Shown: positions 9,348-18,313, counted from the stretch's first letter. The stretch is DNA of 64,000 nucleotides from Arthrobacter agilis (GCF_002157505.1 NZ_NFSC01000029.1:372001-436000); one strand, 5' to 3'. Translations and numbers: made by a program. The notes: a model not told the origin generated them from the letters alone.

Positions 9348-10025
9348 TCAGCGGCTGCGCTGGCGCAACCTCTGGATGTCGAGGATGACGACGGCGCGGG
9401 CTTCCAGGCGGAGCCAGCCGCGCTGCACGAACTCGGCAAGGGCCTTGTTGACCGTCTCGCGGGAGGCGCCGACGAGCTGGGCCAGTTCCTCCTGGGTGAG
9501 CTCGTGGGCGACGAGGATGCCGTCCGTCGCGGGCCGGCCGAAGCGGTCCGCAAGGTCGAGCAAGGCTTTCGCCACGCGGCCGGGAACGTCGGAGAACACG
9601 AGGTCGGCGAGCGACTCGTTGGTGCGGCGCAGCCGTCGGGCGAGAGCCTGCAGCAGCTGGGCCGAGACCTCGGGACGGGTTTCGAGCAGCGTGCGGAGGT
9701 TCTCGTTCTTGAGGCCGGCCAGGCGCGTCTCGGACACCGCGGTGGCGGTCGCGGTGCGCGGGCTCGGGTCGAACAGGGCCATCTCGCCGAACAGCTCGCC
9801 GGGGCCGAGGATCGCGAGGAGGTTCTCGCGGCCGTCCTGGGCGGTGCGGCCGAGCTTGATCTTGCCGGAGACGATGAAGTACAACTGGTCGCCCTGGTCT
9901 CCTTCACGGAACACCGACGAGCCGCGGGGGAGGTCCACTTCGATCAACTCGTCGGTGAGTGCGGCGAAGACGTCGTCTCCCAATGATGCGAAGAGGGGCG
10001 CCCGGCGCAGTACCTCGATATCCAT
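9348..10025 (-). CDS. crp: Crp/Fnr-family regulator, GlxR-like
   Basis: A 225-residue cAMP-receptor-type regulator, the same length class as GlxR and mycobacterial Crp (224-227). The N-terminal cyclic-nucleotide domain includes GELFGEMALF followed by PSPRTATATA, matching the phosphate-binding cassette with its conserved Glu and Arg. The C-terminal winged helix includes QEELAQLVGASRETVNKAL (about 175-195), with the ASRETV recognition helix. ATG 10025 was chosen because AGGAG lies six bases before it; longer frames begin inside the intergenic region. GlxR-type proteins control carbon, acetate and respiratory genes at TGTGA-N6-TCACA sites; one close match lies upstream of acsA in this window (23666-23681). 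Confidence 0.92.
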   Translation of the reverse strand: MDIEVLRRAPLFASLGDDVFAALTDELIEVDLPRGSSVFREGDQGDQLYFIVSGKIKLGRTAQDGRENLLAILGPGELFGEMALFDPSPRTATATAVSETRLAGLKNENLRTLLETRPEVSAQLLQALARRLRRTNESLADLVFSDVPGRVAKALLDLADRFGRPATDGILVAHELTQEELAQLVGASRETVNKALAEFVQRGWLRLEARAVVILDIQRLRQRSR

Positions 10026-10224
10026 GAATTCTCCTGATGCGTCTCTGATGCGTCTCAATGCGGCGGTCCGCGCTGTCTTCTCCTCTCCATCTTGCCGTAC
10101 TGGAGCGGATGTGACGACTGATACGCGCTTCAGCGGCCCGTATTCGCACCCCATTCCCGCTCCAATCCCACTTCATTCCCGCGGCCGCACCCTTCCTTCC
10201 CACCTCGCTCCCATGCTTCGCCGC

Positions 10225-10230
10225 TAGAAT
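10225..10230 (+). promoter_or_regulatory. -10 hexamer upstream of the MarP gene
   Basis: TAGAAT lies 59 bases before the GTG at 10290 and would give a leader of about 53 bases that contains the AGGGGA ribosome site. No convincing -35 is seen. It sits in the 264-base divergent region between crp and the MarP gene, which also holds a direct repeat GATGCGTCTC near 10036-10055 and nothing else recognisable. Confidence 0.45.
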
Positions 10231-10289
10231 CGCTCGCAGTGCCGGGAGGTAGGCCTCCTTCCGTCGTCCATAGCCAGGGGAGAATAGAC

Positions 10290-11486
10290 GTGCCGGAATT
10301 GAATCTCGCGGGGTTCACCCTCCTCGACGTCGTCCTGGCGGTGATCCTCCTCGGCTACCTCGTGGCCGGGATCCGAAAGGGGTTCCTCGTCACGCTCGGC
10401 GGCATCGCAGGCTTCGTCGCAGGCGCGGTCGCAGCGTTCTTCGCGATCCCCCTCGTCAGCGGATGGGTTCCGGACAATCCGTGGCGCCTGATCGCCGTGA
10501 TCGCGACGGTGATCGTCCTCGTCCTCGTGGGCCAGGCGGTCGGCTCCGCGCTGGGTGCATTTATCCGCCGCTGGTCCGACTTCCCACCCCTGCGCCTCAT
10601 CGACCGCCTCCTCGGTGGCGTGGTGAACATCGTGGTCGCGGCGCTCGTCCTCTCGATGCTCGCCTTCAGCGTGGGGACCCTCGGTGTCCCGCTGGTGTCC
10701 CAGCAGCTCGCCTCCTCGCAGGTGATCCGCGGAATCGATACGGCGACGCCGGGACCGGTGCGTTCGTGGATGGCGCAGCTGAGGACGATCGCCGTCGACG
10801 ACGGCATCCCCACGCTGCTCGAGGGTGTCGCACCCGTGCCCGCGGAGGTGCCGGACGCATCGGTGGACACTCCCGAGCTCGCCGCTGCTGCGGCCTCCGT
10901 GGTCCGCATCACCGGCACGGCCTACCAGTGCGGCCAGAACCAGACGGGCTCGGGCTTCGTCATCGCTCCCGGCCGCGTCGTCACCAACGCCCACGTCGTC
11001 GCCGGCGTGAACGAGCCCGTCGTCGAGGTGCCCGGCGGAGGCGCCCTGCCGGGCCGGGTGGTGCAGCTCGATACGGCGCGCGACATCGCCGTGATCGCCG
11101 TCGACGACCTCGAGGCGACCCCGCTGCCGCTCGGCGAGGAACTGGCCAACGGAACGACGGCCGCCTTCGCGGGTTATCCGGCCGGCGGGCCCTACCGCAT
11201 CCAGCCCGCCAGCGTGCAGGGCCTCTCGCCCGTGCTCGTGAACAACATCTACGGTGCGGACCCGCACCCCCTCCAGGTCTACAGCCTGGCCGCGAACGTG
11301 CAGCAGGGGAACTCGGGCGGACCGCTGCTCGACCTCCAGGGCCGCGTGGCCGGCGTCGTGTTCGCCAAGTCCACGGCGGACGCCCCCGTCGGCTACGCGC
11401 TCTCCCTCGAGGAGCTGCGGCCCATCGCCGAGAGTGCCGCCGGACTGAGCGACTCCGTCTCGGCCGGACAGTGCACGCGGGGCTGA
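10290..11486 (+). CDS. marP: MarP-type membrane-anchored periplasmic serine protease
   Basis: A 398-residue protein, almost exactly the length of M. tuberculosis MarP (397). Residues about 1-115 form four membrane helices of the CvpA family (LLDVVLAVILLGYLVAGI and following). The trypsin-like domain has its catalytic triad at NAHVVAG (His about 234), ARDIAVI (Asp about 263) and GNSGGPL (Ser about 341), matching the MarP triad positions. Cys residues in YQCGQN and GQCTRG can form the disulfide known in MarP. GTG 10290 follows AGGGGA; an in-frame GTG at 10239 lacks a ribosome site. MarP preserves intracellular pH in acid and processes cell-wall hydrolases; here that role is inferred. Confidence 0.92.
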   Translation: MPELNLAGFTLLDVVLAVILLGYLVAGIRKGFLVTLGGIAGFVAGAVAAFFAIPLVSGWVPDNPWRLIAVIATVIVLVLVGQAVGSALGAFIRRWSDFPPLRLIDRLLGGVVNIVVAALVLSMLAFSVGTLGVPLVSQQLASSQVIRGIDTATPGPVRSWMAQLRTIAVDDGIPTLLEGVAPVPAEVPDASVDTPELAAAAASVVRITGTAYQCGQNQTGSGFVIAPGRVVTNAHVVAGVNEPVVEVPGGGALPGRVVQLDTARDIAVIAVDDLEATPLPLGEELANGTTAAFAGYPAGGPYRIQPASVQGLSPVLVNNIYGADPHPLQVYSLAANVQQGNSGGPLLDLQGRVAGVVFAKSTADAPVGYALSLEELRPIAESAAGLSDSVSAGQCTRG

Positions 11487-11527
11487 GTTCGCGCGCTGGT
11501 ACGCTTCAGCGCATACCTCGCTCTTCC

Positions 11528-11581
11528 ATGAAGGGGACATCATCTCCAGATCAGCCGTCCGCGCCGGGCGGGTCCGAGTGA
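11528..11581 (+). CDS. Possible 17-codon leader peptide before the deacetylase gene
   Basis: ATG 11528 opens a short frame coding MKGTSSPDQPSAPGGSE whose TGA stop overlaps the GTG start of the deacetylase (GTGA). The deacetylase start has no clear ribosome site of its own, so coupled reinitiation would make sense. The peptide resembles nothing known and the frame could be chance. Confidence 0.3.
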   Translation: MKGTSSPDQPSAPGGSE

Positions 11582-12279
11582 CCACACCCCCGGTGTTCAT
11601 GTACCACTCCATCAGCCGATCGAGCCTGCCGGATCCGCACCGGTTGCGGGTCCACCCGGATCGGCTGGACCGACACCTGAGGTTGCTGCGGCGGTCGGGC
11701 TTTCGCGGAGTGTCCCTGTCGGAGTTGCTGCGCGCCCAGGAACGGGGGGAAGCCCGCGGCCTCGTCGGGCTCACTTTCGATGATGGTTACACCGACTATG
11801 TGGAGCACGCGCTCCCGGCCCTGCAGCGCTATGGGATGACCAGCACTCTGTATGCGGTGGCCGGTCGCCTCGGCGGAAGCAACGAGTGGGATGACGGCCC
11901 CCGGCTCAGCCTGATGGACAGCGACCAGTTGCGCGCCGTTGCTGCTGCCGGGCAGGAGGTAGGCAGCCATACCATGACCCATCCCCATCTGCCAGGAGCC
12001 GATGCAGATCACCTGATCGCGGAGATCGGCGGCAGCCGTGAGGTCCTGCAGGACGTCCTGCAGGCCGAGATTGCAAGCTTTTGCTACCCGTACGGCGAAT
12101 TCGACGACGCCGCCGCCGCTGCAGTGCGTGCGGCAGGCTACGACCACGGCTGCGTCATCGGGGATTACGAGCCGGGCGATCGGTTCACTCTGCCGCGCTG
12201 CTACGTCAGCCCGCGTGACACGTACGCTCACCTGGTTGCACGCATGATGCGGCACTCGGTGCGCCTGCGCCTGCACTGA
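11578..12279 (+). CDS. Polysaccharide deacetylase (NodB domain)
   Basis: A 233-residue carbohydrate esterase family 4 protein. It begins VFMYHSISR, then LTFDDGYTDY (about residue 63) supplies the catalytic Asp and metal Asp, SHTMTHPHL (about 128) the two metal-binding His, and FCYPYGEFD (about 162) the active-site-groove Arg/Tyr region. No signal peptide or membrane helix is visible, unlike many secreted family members, so it may act in the cytoplasm or be exported otherwise. Targets of the family are N-acetyl groups of peptidoglycan or other glycans. It begins 91 bases after marP, with a possible leader peptide overlapping its start. Confidence 0.88.
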   Translation: MTTPPVFMYHSISRSSLPDPHRLRVHPDRLDRHLRLLRRSGFRGVSLSELLRAQERGEARGLVGLTFDDGYTDYVEHALPALQRYGMTSTLYAVAGRLGGSNEWDDGPRLSLMDSDQLRAVAAAGQEVGSHTMTHPHLPGADADHLIAEIGGSREVLQDVLQAEIASFCYPYGEFDDAAAAAVRAAGYDHGCVIGDYEPGDRFTLPRCYVSPRDTYAHLVARMMRHSVRLRLH

Positions 12280-12444
12280 ATGGCGCGCCCGCGATGCCAA
12301 ATCGTAACCACTAAGCGCCGGGAAATGCCGCTCGCGGGTCTCCCGGAAGTTAGGCTCGTCACACGGATCAGCGCGCTCGCCGCTGCGGTCCCCATGGCTG
12401 CCGGTAGATCCGGTAGGAATCACTCGTTCACCAGGGAGCAACAC

Positions 12445-14139
12445 ATGTCTAACAAAGGCACTTCCGTGCGAGGCGCAGGAATCGCGAGAAAACGCGCTGC
12501 GCTCACCGCCGGTTTCTCCATCGCCGCCCTCCTCCTCACCGGCTGCGTGCAGAGCCAGCGCGAGGAGAACACCGGCACCGAGGGCGAGGCCGCCGTCGAC
12601 TCCACCTTCGTCTTCGCCGCATCCGCCGACCCGAAATCGCTTGACCCGGCCTTCGCCAGCGACGGCGAGTCCTTCCGCGTCAGCCGCCAGATCTTCGAGG
12701 GCCTTGTAGGCGTCAAGGAAGGCACCCCCGATCCCGAGCCCCTGCTCGCGGAGTCGTGGGAGACCTCCGAGGACGGCCTCTCGACGACCTTCACGCTGAA
12801 GGAAGGCGTCACCTTCCACGACGGCACCGATTTCAACGCCGACGCCGTCTGCTTCAACTTCGACCGGTGGTACAACTGGACGGGCCTCCAGCAGGCGCCG
12901 ACCGTTTCCACCTACTACAACGACCTGTTCCGCGGCTTCGCCGACAAGCCGGAGAAGGCCATCTACGAGTCCTGCGAAGTGAACGGAGACAATGAAGTCA
13001 CCGTCAAGCTCGCCAAGCCCTTCGCCGGGTTCGTCGCCGCACTCTCCCTCCCGGCTTTCTCCATGCAGAGCCCCACGGCCCTCGAGCAGTACAAGGCCGA
13101 CGAGATCGGCGGCTCGGCTGAATCCCCGAAACAAAGTGAATACGCGACGGGCCACCCCGTCGGCACCGGCCCGTTCAAGTTCGACTCCTGGGACGTCGGA
13201 CAGCAGCTCGAGCTGTCGATCTTCGAGGACTACTGGGGAGAGAAGGGACAGATCACCAACACGATCTTCCGGATCATCGACGACCCGCAGGCCCGCCGCC
13301 AGGCCCTGGAGGCCGGAACGATCGACGGGTACGACCTCGTCGCGCCGGCCGACGTCCAGTCGCTGAAGGACGCCGGCTACAACGTCGTCGCCCGCGATCC
13401 GTTCACCATCCTGTACCTGGGCTTCAACCACAAGGTCGAGCAGCTCGCCAACCCCAAGGTGCGCGAAGCGATCGCCTACGCCATCGACAAGCAAGCCCTC
13501 GTTGACCAGACGCTTCCCGAAGGCACCAAGGTCGCCACCCAGTTCATACCGGACGTCGTCGACGGCTACAACGAAGATGTCGAGACGTACGACTTCGATC
13601 CGGAGAAGGCGAAGGAGCTCCTCGCCGAAGCCGGTTACCCCGACGGGTTCGAGATCCAGTTCAACTACCCGACGAACGTCTCCCGTCCCTACATGCCCAC
13701 CCCGGAACAGGTCTTCACCAACCTCCAGGCGCAGCTCGCCGACGTCGGGATCACGGTCACCCCGGCACCGGCAGCCTGGTCCCCCGACTACCTCGACCAG
13801 GTTCAGGGAACCGAGGACCACGGCCTGCACCTGCTCGGCTGGACCGGTGACTACAACGACACCGACAACTTCGTCGGTGTGTTCTTCGGCCAGGAGAAGC
13901 CGGAATTCGGCTTCAACAACCCCGAGCTGTTCGCCGCACTGAGCGAGGCGCGCGGCATGAGCGACCGTGACGAGCAGACCAAGGCGTACGAGGAGATCAA
14001 CAAGCAGATCTCCGAGTTCATCCCGGCCATCCCGCTGGCGCACCCGGCTCCTTCGCTGGCGTTCAACGAGCGCGTCACGTCCTACCCTGCCAGCCCCGTC
14101 AATGACGAGGTCTTCAACAACATCGAGCTCAGCAAGTAG
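12445..14139 (+). CDS. dppA: Peptide ABC transporter substrate-binding lipoprotein
   Basis: A 564-residue family 5 solute-binding protein. The signal peptide ends in the lipobox LLLTGC (Cys about 31). Landmarks of the family follow: DPKSLDPAFASDGESFRVSR, FEGLVGVKEGTPDPEPLLAE, then TFTLKEGVTFHDGTDFNADA and, near the C-terminus, AYEEINKQI. ATG 12445 follows AGGGAG at seven bases; an in-frame ATG at 12280 only extends the frame into the leader. A -10-like TAGGCT lies at 12351. A hairpin after the gene separates it from the permeases, as is common where much more binding protein than permease is made. Order dppA-B-C matches M. tuberculosis Rv3666c-Rv3664c as I recall; substrate is probably di- or oligopeptide. 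Confidence 0.92.
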   Translation: MSNKGTSVRGAGIARKRAALTAGFSIAALLLTGCVQSQREENTGTEGEAAVDSTFVFAASADPKSLDPAFASDGESFRVSRQIFEGLVGVKEGTPDPEPLLAESWETSEDGLSTTFTLKEGVTFHDGTDFNADAVCFNFDRWYNWTGLQQAPTVSTYYNDLFRGFADKPEKAIYESCEVNGDNEVTVKLAKPFAGFVAALSLPAFSMQSPTALEQYKADEIGGSAESPKQSEYATGHPVGTGPFKFDSWDVGQQLELSIFEDYWGEKGQITNTIFRIIDDPQARRQALEAGTIDGYDLVAPADVQSLKDAGYNVVARDPFTILYLGFNHKVEQLANPKVREAIAYAIDKQALVDQTLPEGTKVATQFIPDVVDGYNEDVETYDFDPEKAKELLAEAGYPDGFEIQFNYPTNVSRPYMPTPEQVFTNLQAQLADVGITVTPAPAAWSPDYLDQVQGTEDHGLHLLGWTGDYNDTDNFVGVFFGQEKPEFGFNNPELFAALSEARGMSDRDEQTKAYEEINKQISEFIPAIPLAHPAPSLAFNERVTSYPASPVNDEVFNNIELSK

Positions 14140-14151
14140 CACCGGCGTCTC

Positions 14152-14190
14152 CAGTGGAGCCGGACCCGCACTCGAGGTCCGGCTCCACTG
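14152..14190 (+). terminator. Hairpin between binding-protein and permease genes (attenuator)
   Basis: A perfect 15-bp inverted repeat (14152-14166 with 14176-14190) and a 9-base loop lies 12 bases after dppA, without a T tract. It probably terminates part of the transcription or protects the dppA mRNA 3' end, so that dppB and dppC are made at lower level. Confidence 0.7.
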
Positions 14191-14230
14191 TGTTGGCGAG
14201 CACATCCTGGTTCATCCGCGAGAGGACACC

Positions 14231-15235
14231 GTGTTACGCGTCATAGGCAAGCGAATTGCCCTGCTCATCCCTACTTTGTTCGGGCTGTCGGTCCTGCTGT
14301 TCCTGTGGGTGCGCAGCCTTCCGGGCGGTCCTGCGACCGCGCTGCTCGGTGAGAAGGCAACCCCCGAGGCTATCGCCCGAGTCAATGAGCTCTATGGGTT
14401 CGACCGCCCGCTCCTGGTCCAGTACTTCACCTACATGGGCAAGCTGCTGCGGGGAGACTTCGGCGTCTCCATCAATACCGGGCGTCCCGTCCTGGAAGAA
14501 TTCGCCACGCGGTTCCCCGCAACGATCGAACTCACGATCGTGGCCCTGATCTTCGCCATCGGCGTCGGCGTGCCGCTGGGCTATGCGGCAGCACGTCACT
14601 ACGGGCGTCTCGTCGACCACAGCTCCGTCGTTCTCAGCCTGATCGGCATCACCGTTCCGGTGTTCTTCCTGGCGTTCATCCTCAAGTACCTGTTCGCCAT
14701 CCAGTGGTCCATCCTGCCCCCCGATGGCCGGCAGAACCCGCGCATCGACGCCACCCACTTCACCGACTTCTATGTCCTCGACGGCATACTGACAGGGGAG
14801 TGGGACGCCGCCTGGGACGCCGTCCTGCACCTGATCCTCCCCGGCCTGGCCCTGGGCACCATTCCGTTGGCGATCATCGTCCGCATCACGCGGGCTTCGG
14901 TCCTCGAGGTACAGAACGCGGACTACGTCCGTACCGCCCGTGCGAAGGGCCTGATGGAGCGCACCATCAGGGGCAGCTTCATCCTGCGGAACGCGATGCT
15001 CCCCGTCGTCACCACCATCGGCCTCCAGCTGGGCCTGCTGATCTCGGGTGCGGTGCTGACCGAGACCGTCTTCGCCTTCAATGGGATCGGCCGGTTCCTG
15101 CGGGACGCGATCTTCGGGCTGGACTACCCCGTGCTGCAGGGCTTCATCATCTTCATCGCGATCCTGTACGCCCTGATCAACCTGATCGTCGACCTCTCCT
15201 ACTCCGTCATCGACCCGAGGGTGCGTGTGCAATGA
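14231..15235 (+). CDS. dppB: Peptide ABC transporter permease (DppB type)
   Basis: A 334-residue inner-membrane subunit with six helices: the first at about 9-30 (IALLIPTLFGLSVLLFLW), the rest between 98 and 330. The cytoplasmic EAA-loop region reads YVRTARAKGLMERTI (about 236), the contact with the ATPase. GTG 14231 follows GAGAGGA. The long extracytoplasmic stretch between helices 1 and 2 (PGGPATALLGEKATPE) is typical of DppB/OppB. Its stop overlaps the dppC start in ATGA, so the two permeases are coupled and presumably form a heterodimer. Confidence 0.92.
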   Translation: MLRVIGKRIALLIPTLFGLSVLLFLWVRSLPGGPATALLGEKATPEAIARVNELYGFDRPLLVQYFTYMGKLLRGDFGVSINTGRPVLEEFATRFPATIELTIVALIFAIGVGVPLGYAAARHYGRLVDHSSVVLSLIGITVPVFFLAFILKYLFAIQWSILPPDGRQNPRIDATHFTDFYVLDGILTGEWDAAWDAVLHLILPGLALGTIPLAIIVRITRASVLEVQNADYVRTARAKGLMERTIRGSFILRNAMLPVVTTIGLQLGLLISGAVLTETVFAFNGIGRFLRDAIFGLDYPVLQGFIIFIAILYALINLIVDLSYSVIDPRVRVQ

Positions 15236-16173
15236 GTGCCATCCTGCCCCCCGCAGCTGCCGGTTCAGCGGCACCGAACGATCCCGCCATCGACACCGGA
15301 CGCGGCACCGGACTGTGGAGGGATGCGTTCCTCCGCTTGCGCGGGAACCCGCAGGCGATCGTGGGCGCCGCCATCATCGGGATCTTCCTGCTCGTCGCGA
15401 TCCTCGCCCCGATCCTGGCGCCCTACGGCGGCGACGACCTCCCCGGCCGCACCTCTATCACTCCCACCACCATCCCCGGACCGGGTGAGATCGACGGCTT
15501 CCCGTTGGGCCTCGACCGCTTCGGCGGCGACGTCCTGAGCAAGCTCATCTGGGGCGCGCAGGCGTCTCTCCTGATCGGCATCGTCTCGACGGGGCTGGGA
15601 CTCGCCGGCGGGATGCTCCTCGGTGTCCTCGCCGGCGGCCTCGGCGGCTGGGTGGACAACGTGATCATGCGCTTCGTGGACATCCTGCTGTCTGTTCCGA
15701 ACCTCCTCCTGGCCGTCAGCATCGCCGCCGTGCTCGGCCAGAGTTCCTATGCGATCATGATCGCCATCGGCGTCTCACAGATCCCGATCTTCGCGCGGCT
15801 CCTGCGGTCCTCGATGCTGTCGCAGCGCGGAGCGGACTACATCCTGGCGGCGCAGACCCTCGGGCTCAGCCGCAGGACGATCACCATGAGCCACCTGCTG
15901 CCCAACAGCATGGGGCCCCTGATCGTGCAGGCGACCCTCACCCTGGCGACCGCTGTCATCGACGCGGCCGCCCTGTCCTTCCTCGGTCTCGGCGGCGGAC
16001 TGCCGCAGGCCGCGGAGTGGGGTCGCATGCTCACCTATGCGCAGGTGGAACTCGCCGTAGCCCCGCAGCTCGCCTTCCTCCCGGGTGCGTGCATCGCGAT
16101 CACGGCCCTGGGATTCACCCTGCTGGGTGAATCCCTGCGCGAGGCCCTCGATCCGAAGACCCGCAGGAAGTAG
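15232..16173 (+). CDS. dppC: Peptide ABC transporter permease (DppC type)
   Basis: A 313-residue permease with an N-terminal cytoplasmic tail (about 40 residues) typical of DppC/OppC, then a first helix AIVGAAIIGIFLLVAILAPI and five more. LGLDRFGGDVLSKLIWGAQ (about 86) is the conserved DppC motif before helix 2. The ATPase-contact loop reads YILAAQTLGLSRRTI (about 203). The ATG overlaps the dppB stop by four bases. A strong terminator follows 15 bases later. Unlike the usual operon, the ATPase gene does not follow on this strand but lies beyond the terminator on the other strand. Confidence 0.92.
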   Translation: MSAILPPAAAGSAAPNDPAIDTGRGTGLWRDAFLRLRGNPQAIVGAAIIGIFLLVAILAPILAPYGGDDLPGRTSITPTTIPGPGEIDGFPLGLDRFGGDVLSKLIWGAQASLLIGIVSTGLGLAGGMLLGVLAGGLGGWVDNVIMRFVDILLSVPNLLLAVSIAAVLGQSSYAIMIAIGVSQIPIFARLLRSSMLSQRGADYILAAQTLGLSRRTITMSHLLPNSMGPLIVQATLTLATAVIDAAALSFLGLGGGLPQAAEWGRMLTYAQVELAVAPQLAFLPGACIAITALGFTLLGESLREALDPKTRRK

Positions 16174-16188
16174 GCTCGCCCGTTCGAC

Positions 16189-16224
16189 GAAGCGGCCACC
16201 GACCTCCGGGTCGGTGGCCGCTTC
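16189..16224. terminator. Strong terminator after dppC
   Basis: A perfect 16-bp inverted repeat (16189-16204 with 16209-16224) and a 4-base loop lies between convergent dppC and the ATPase gene. The 211 bases from 16225 to the ATPase stop hold no gene that I can support. Confidence 0.85.
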
Positions 16225-16435
16225 CGTCGTCGTGGGGCCCCGTGGCCGGCCGCGGTGTCCTAGCGGGCGGTCGTGGCCAGGTGCCCTGATCGCTCATCGT
16301 GTCCTCCACCGTCGTGGGGCCTCCCGGCCAACCTATTCGTCGCTGCCCCCGAGTACAGGACGTTGGCTGTAGCTTAAGGCGATGGCGCGTGCGGCTGAGG
16401 CCCAGCGACTCGTCCGGATCGCTCGGCTGCAGACG

Positions 16436-18301
16436 CTAGGAGGCGAGGTCCTCGTCGATCTTCAGCTCGTTGCCGGGGATGGAGGCCAGCAGCTTCCGCG
16501 TGTACGGGTGACGGGGGTTCTGGAAGACCTCCTCGGAACTGGCGGCCTCCACCAGTTCGCCGTCCTTCATCACGCAGACGTAGTCCGAGATGAGGCGCAC
16601 CACGGCGAGGTCGTGCGAGATGAACAGGTAGCTCAGGCCCAGCTCGGACTGCAGGTCGCCGAGGAGCTTGAGGATCTGGGCCTGGACCAGGACGTCGAGG
16701 GCGGAGACCGGCTCGTCGCAGACGATCAGCTCGGGCTGCAGCGCGAGCGCCCGTGCGATCGCGACGCGCTGCCGCTGCCCGCCGGAGAGTTCCGCCGGAT
16801 ACCTGCGCAGGGCGTTCTGGGGGAGCGAGACCTGGTCCATCAGCTCCCGGACCCGTGCCGAGCGTTCCTTCTTCGACCCGCGCTTGTAGGCGTTGAGTGG
16901 CTCCTCCACGATGCGCTCGATCGTGAACATCGGGTTCAGCGAGGAGTAGGGGTCCTGGAAGATGGGCTGCACACGCTGGCGGAAGTCGTTGAGCTGCGCC
17001 TTGTCGAGGGTGGCCACGTCCATGCCGTCGAAGGTCATGGTGCCGGACGTGGGCTCGATGAGCTTCAGCAGCATGCGTGCCGTGGTGGTCTTGCCGGACC
17101 CCGATTCGCCGACGATCGCCACGGTCTGCCCCCGCGGGACATCGAGCGTGACGTTCTTCGCGGCGTAGAAGTCCTCCTTGCTGCCGCGGCGCTTGTAGAC
17201 CTTGGTGAGGTCCCGGATCTCCACGATGTTCGGGGGAGCGGAGGCGTGGTCCGCGGGGCCGGCGGGCCGGTCGGCGGACGACGTCGCGGCGTGGGCACCG
17301 GCCGGGGAGGACGGAGCCGGGCTGCCTCCTGCGGCAGAGGCCTGCCCGGAGTCCAGGGAGGCCGCGGTCCCGTGTCCGGCCTCGTGCTCCGCGAACGCTT
17401 CTTCGGCGAGTTTCCGCCGGGTGGCGGAATCCGCCGTGAAGGCACCGGGGCGCAGACGGACGGCAGCGACGCTCGGGGCGGCGCGGACGAGCGACTGGGT
17501 GTAGGGGTGCTGCGGATCGTTGAGCAGCTGGTCGGCGGGCCCGGTCTCCACGACGCGTCCGCGGTGCATGACCACGAGCTGCGAGGCGCGCTCGGCGGCG
17601 AGCCCCAGGTCATGGGTGATGAGGAGCACCGACGTGCCGAGCTGGTCCGTCATCGTCTCGATCTGGTCGAGGATGGTGCGCTGCACCGTGACGTCCAGGG
17701 CCGACGTCGGCTCGTCGGCGATGAGGAGCCGGGGCTGGCAGGCGAGGCCGATCGCGATGAGGGCCCGCTGGCGCATCCCGCCCGAGAACTCGTGCGGGTA
17801 CTGCTTGGCGCGCTCGCCGGCGTCGGGCAGGCCGGCGGCCGTCAGTACCTCGATGACGCGCTGCTTGACGTTCTTCTTGGTGGCCATGCCGTGGACGAGG
17901 AGCGTCTCGGCGACCTGCGTGCCGATCTTCGTCACCGGGTTCAGGTTGGACATCGGGTCCTGCGGCACGAGGCCGATCGCCCTGCCGCGGATCGAGCGCA
18001 TCCTCGCTTCCGGCAGCTCCACGAGGTCCTGGCCCTCGAAGAGGATGCTGCCGGAGGTCACCCGGCCGTTCCCGGGCAGGAGGCCGATGCACGCCATCGC
18101 CGTCGTCGACTTGCCGGATCCGGATTCGCCGACGATCGCGAGGGCGCTGCCACGTCGAAGGGTGAAGCTGGCATCCTCGACCGCCCGGACCTCACCGCCG
18201 GTCGTACGAAAACTGACCGCCAGGTTGCGCACTTCCAGCAGGGGTGCGTCGGGGTCGTCGGTCAGGTCGGTCATGCTGCCGGCCGGGGTGATGTCCGTCA
18301 T
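16436..18301 (-). CDS. dppD: Fused double ATPase of a peptide ABC transporter (DppD+DppF)
   Basis: A 621-residue protein with two complete ATPase domains. The first (about 25-290) has GESGSGKSTTA, signature FSGGMRQRA and Walker B IADEPTSALD; the second (about 360-615) has [20 protein letters not shown] and VCDEPVSALD. Each ends with the oligopeptide-transporter extension (RHPYTRKLLASIP in the second; QHPYTQSLVRAAP in the first). A Pro/Ala-rich linker joins them. ATG 18301 is preceded by CACGAT ending seven bases upstream, fitting a leaderless transcript, and not by a ribosome site; ATG 18274 is the alternative. M. tuberculosis DppD is also a fused ATPase. It faces dppABC tail-to-tail, so the transporter is made from two transcripts. 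Confidence 0.92.
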   Translation of the reverse strand: MTDITPAGSMTDLTDDPDAPLLEVRNLAVSFRTTGGEVRAVEDASFTLRRGSALAIVGESGSGKSTTAMACIGLLPGNGRVTSGSILFEGQDLVELPEARMRSIRGRAIGLVPQDPMSNLNPVTKIGTQVAETLLVHGMATKKNVKQRVIEVLTAAGLPDAGERAKQYPHEFSGGMRQRALIAIGLACQPRLLIADEPTSALDVTVQRTILDQIETMTDQLGTSVLLITHDLGLAAERASQLVVMHRGRVVETGPADQLLNDPQHPYTQSLVRAAPSVAAVRLRPGAFTADSATRRKLAEEAFAEHEAGHGTAASLDSGQASAAGGSPAPSSPAGAHAATSSADRPAGPADHASAPPNIVEIRDLTKVYKRRGSKEDFYAAKNVTLDVPRGQTVAIVGESGSGKTTTARMLLKLIEPTSGTMTFDGMDVATLDKAQLNDFRQRVQPIFQDPYSSLNPMFTIERIVEEPLNAYKRGSKKERSARVRELMDQVSLPQNALRRYPAELSGGQRQRVAIARALALQPELIVCDEPVSALDVLVQAQILKLLGDLQSELGLSYLFISHDLAVVRLISDYVCVMKDGELVEAASSEEVFQNPRHPYTRKLLASIPGNELKIDEDLAS

Positions 18302-18307
18302 AGCACC

Positions 18308-18313
18308 ATCGTG
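18308..18313 (-). promoter_or_regulatory. -10-like hexamer for the double ATPase gene
   Basis: CACGAT on the minus strand ends six bases before ATG 18301, the spacing of a leaderless start. Only the A at position 2 and T at position 6 of the -10 are met along with the last A, so it is a weak match. Confidence 0.4.

Noticed and set aside
12280-12444. A 55-residue N-terminal extension of the peptide-binding protein
   Set aside because: It would bury the lipoprotein signal peptide, and a good ribosome site precedes ATG 12445.
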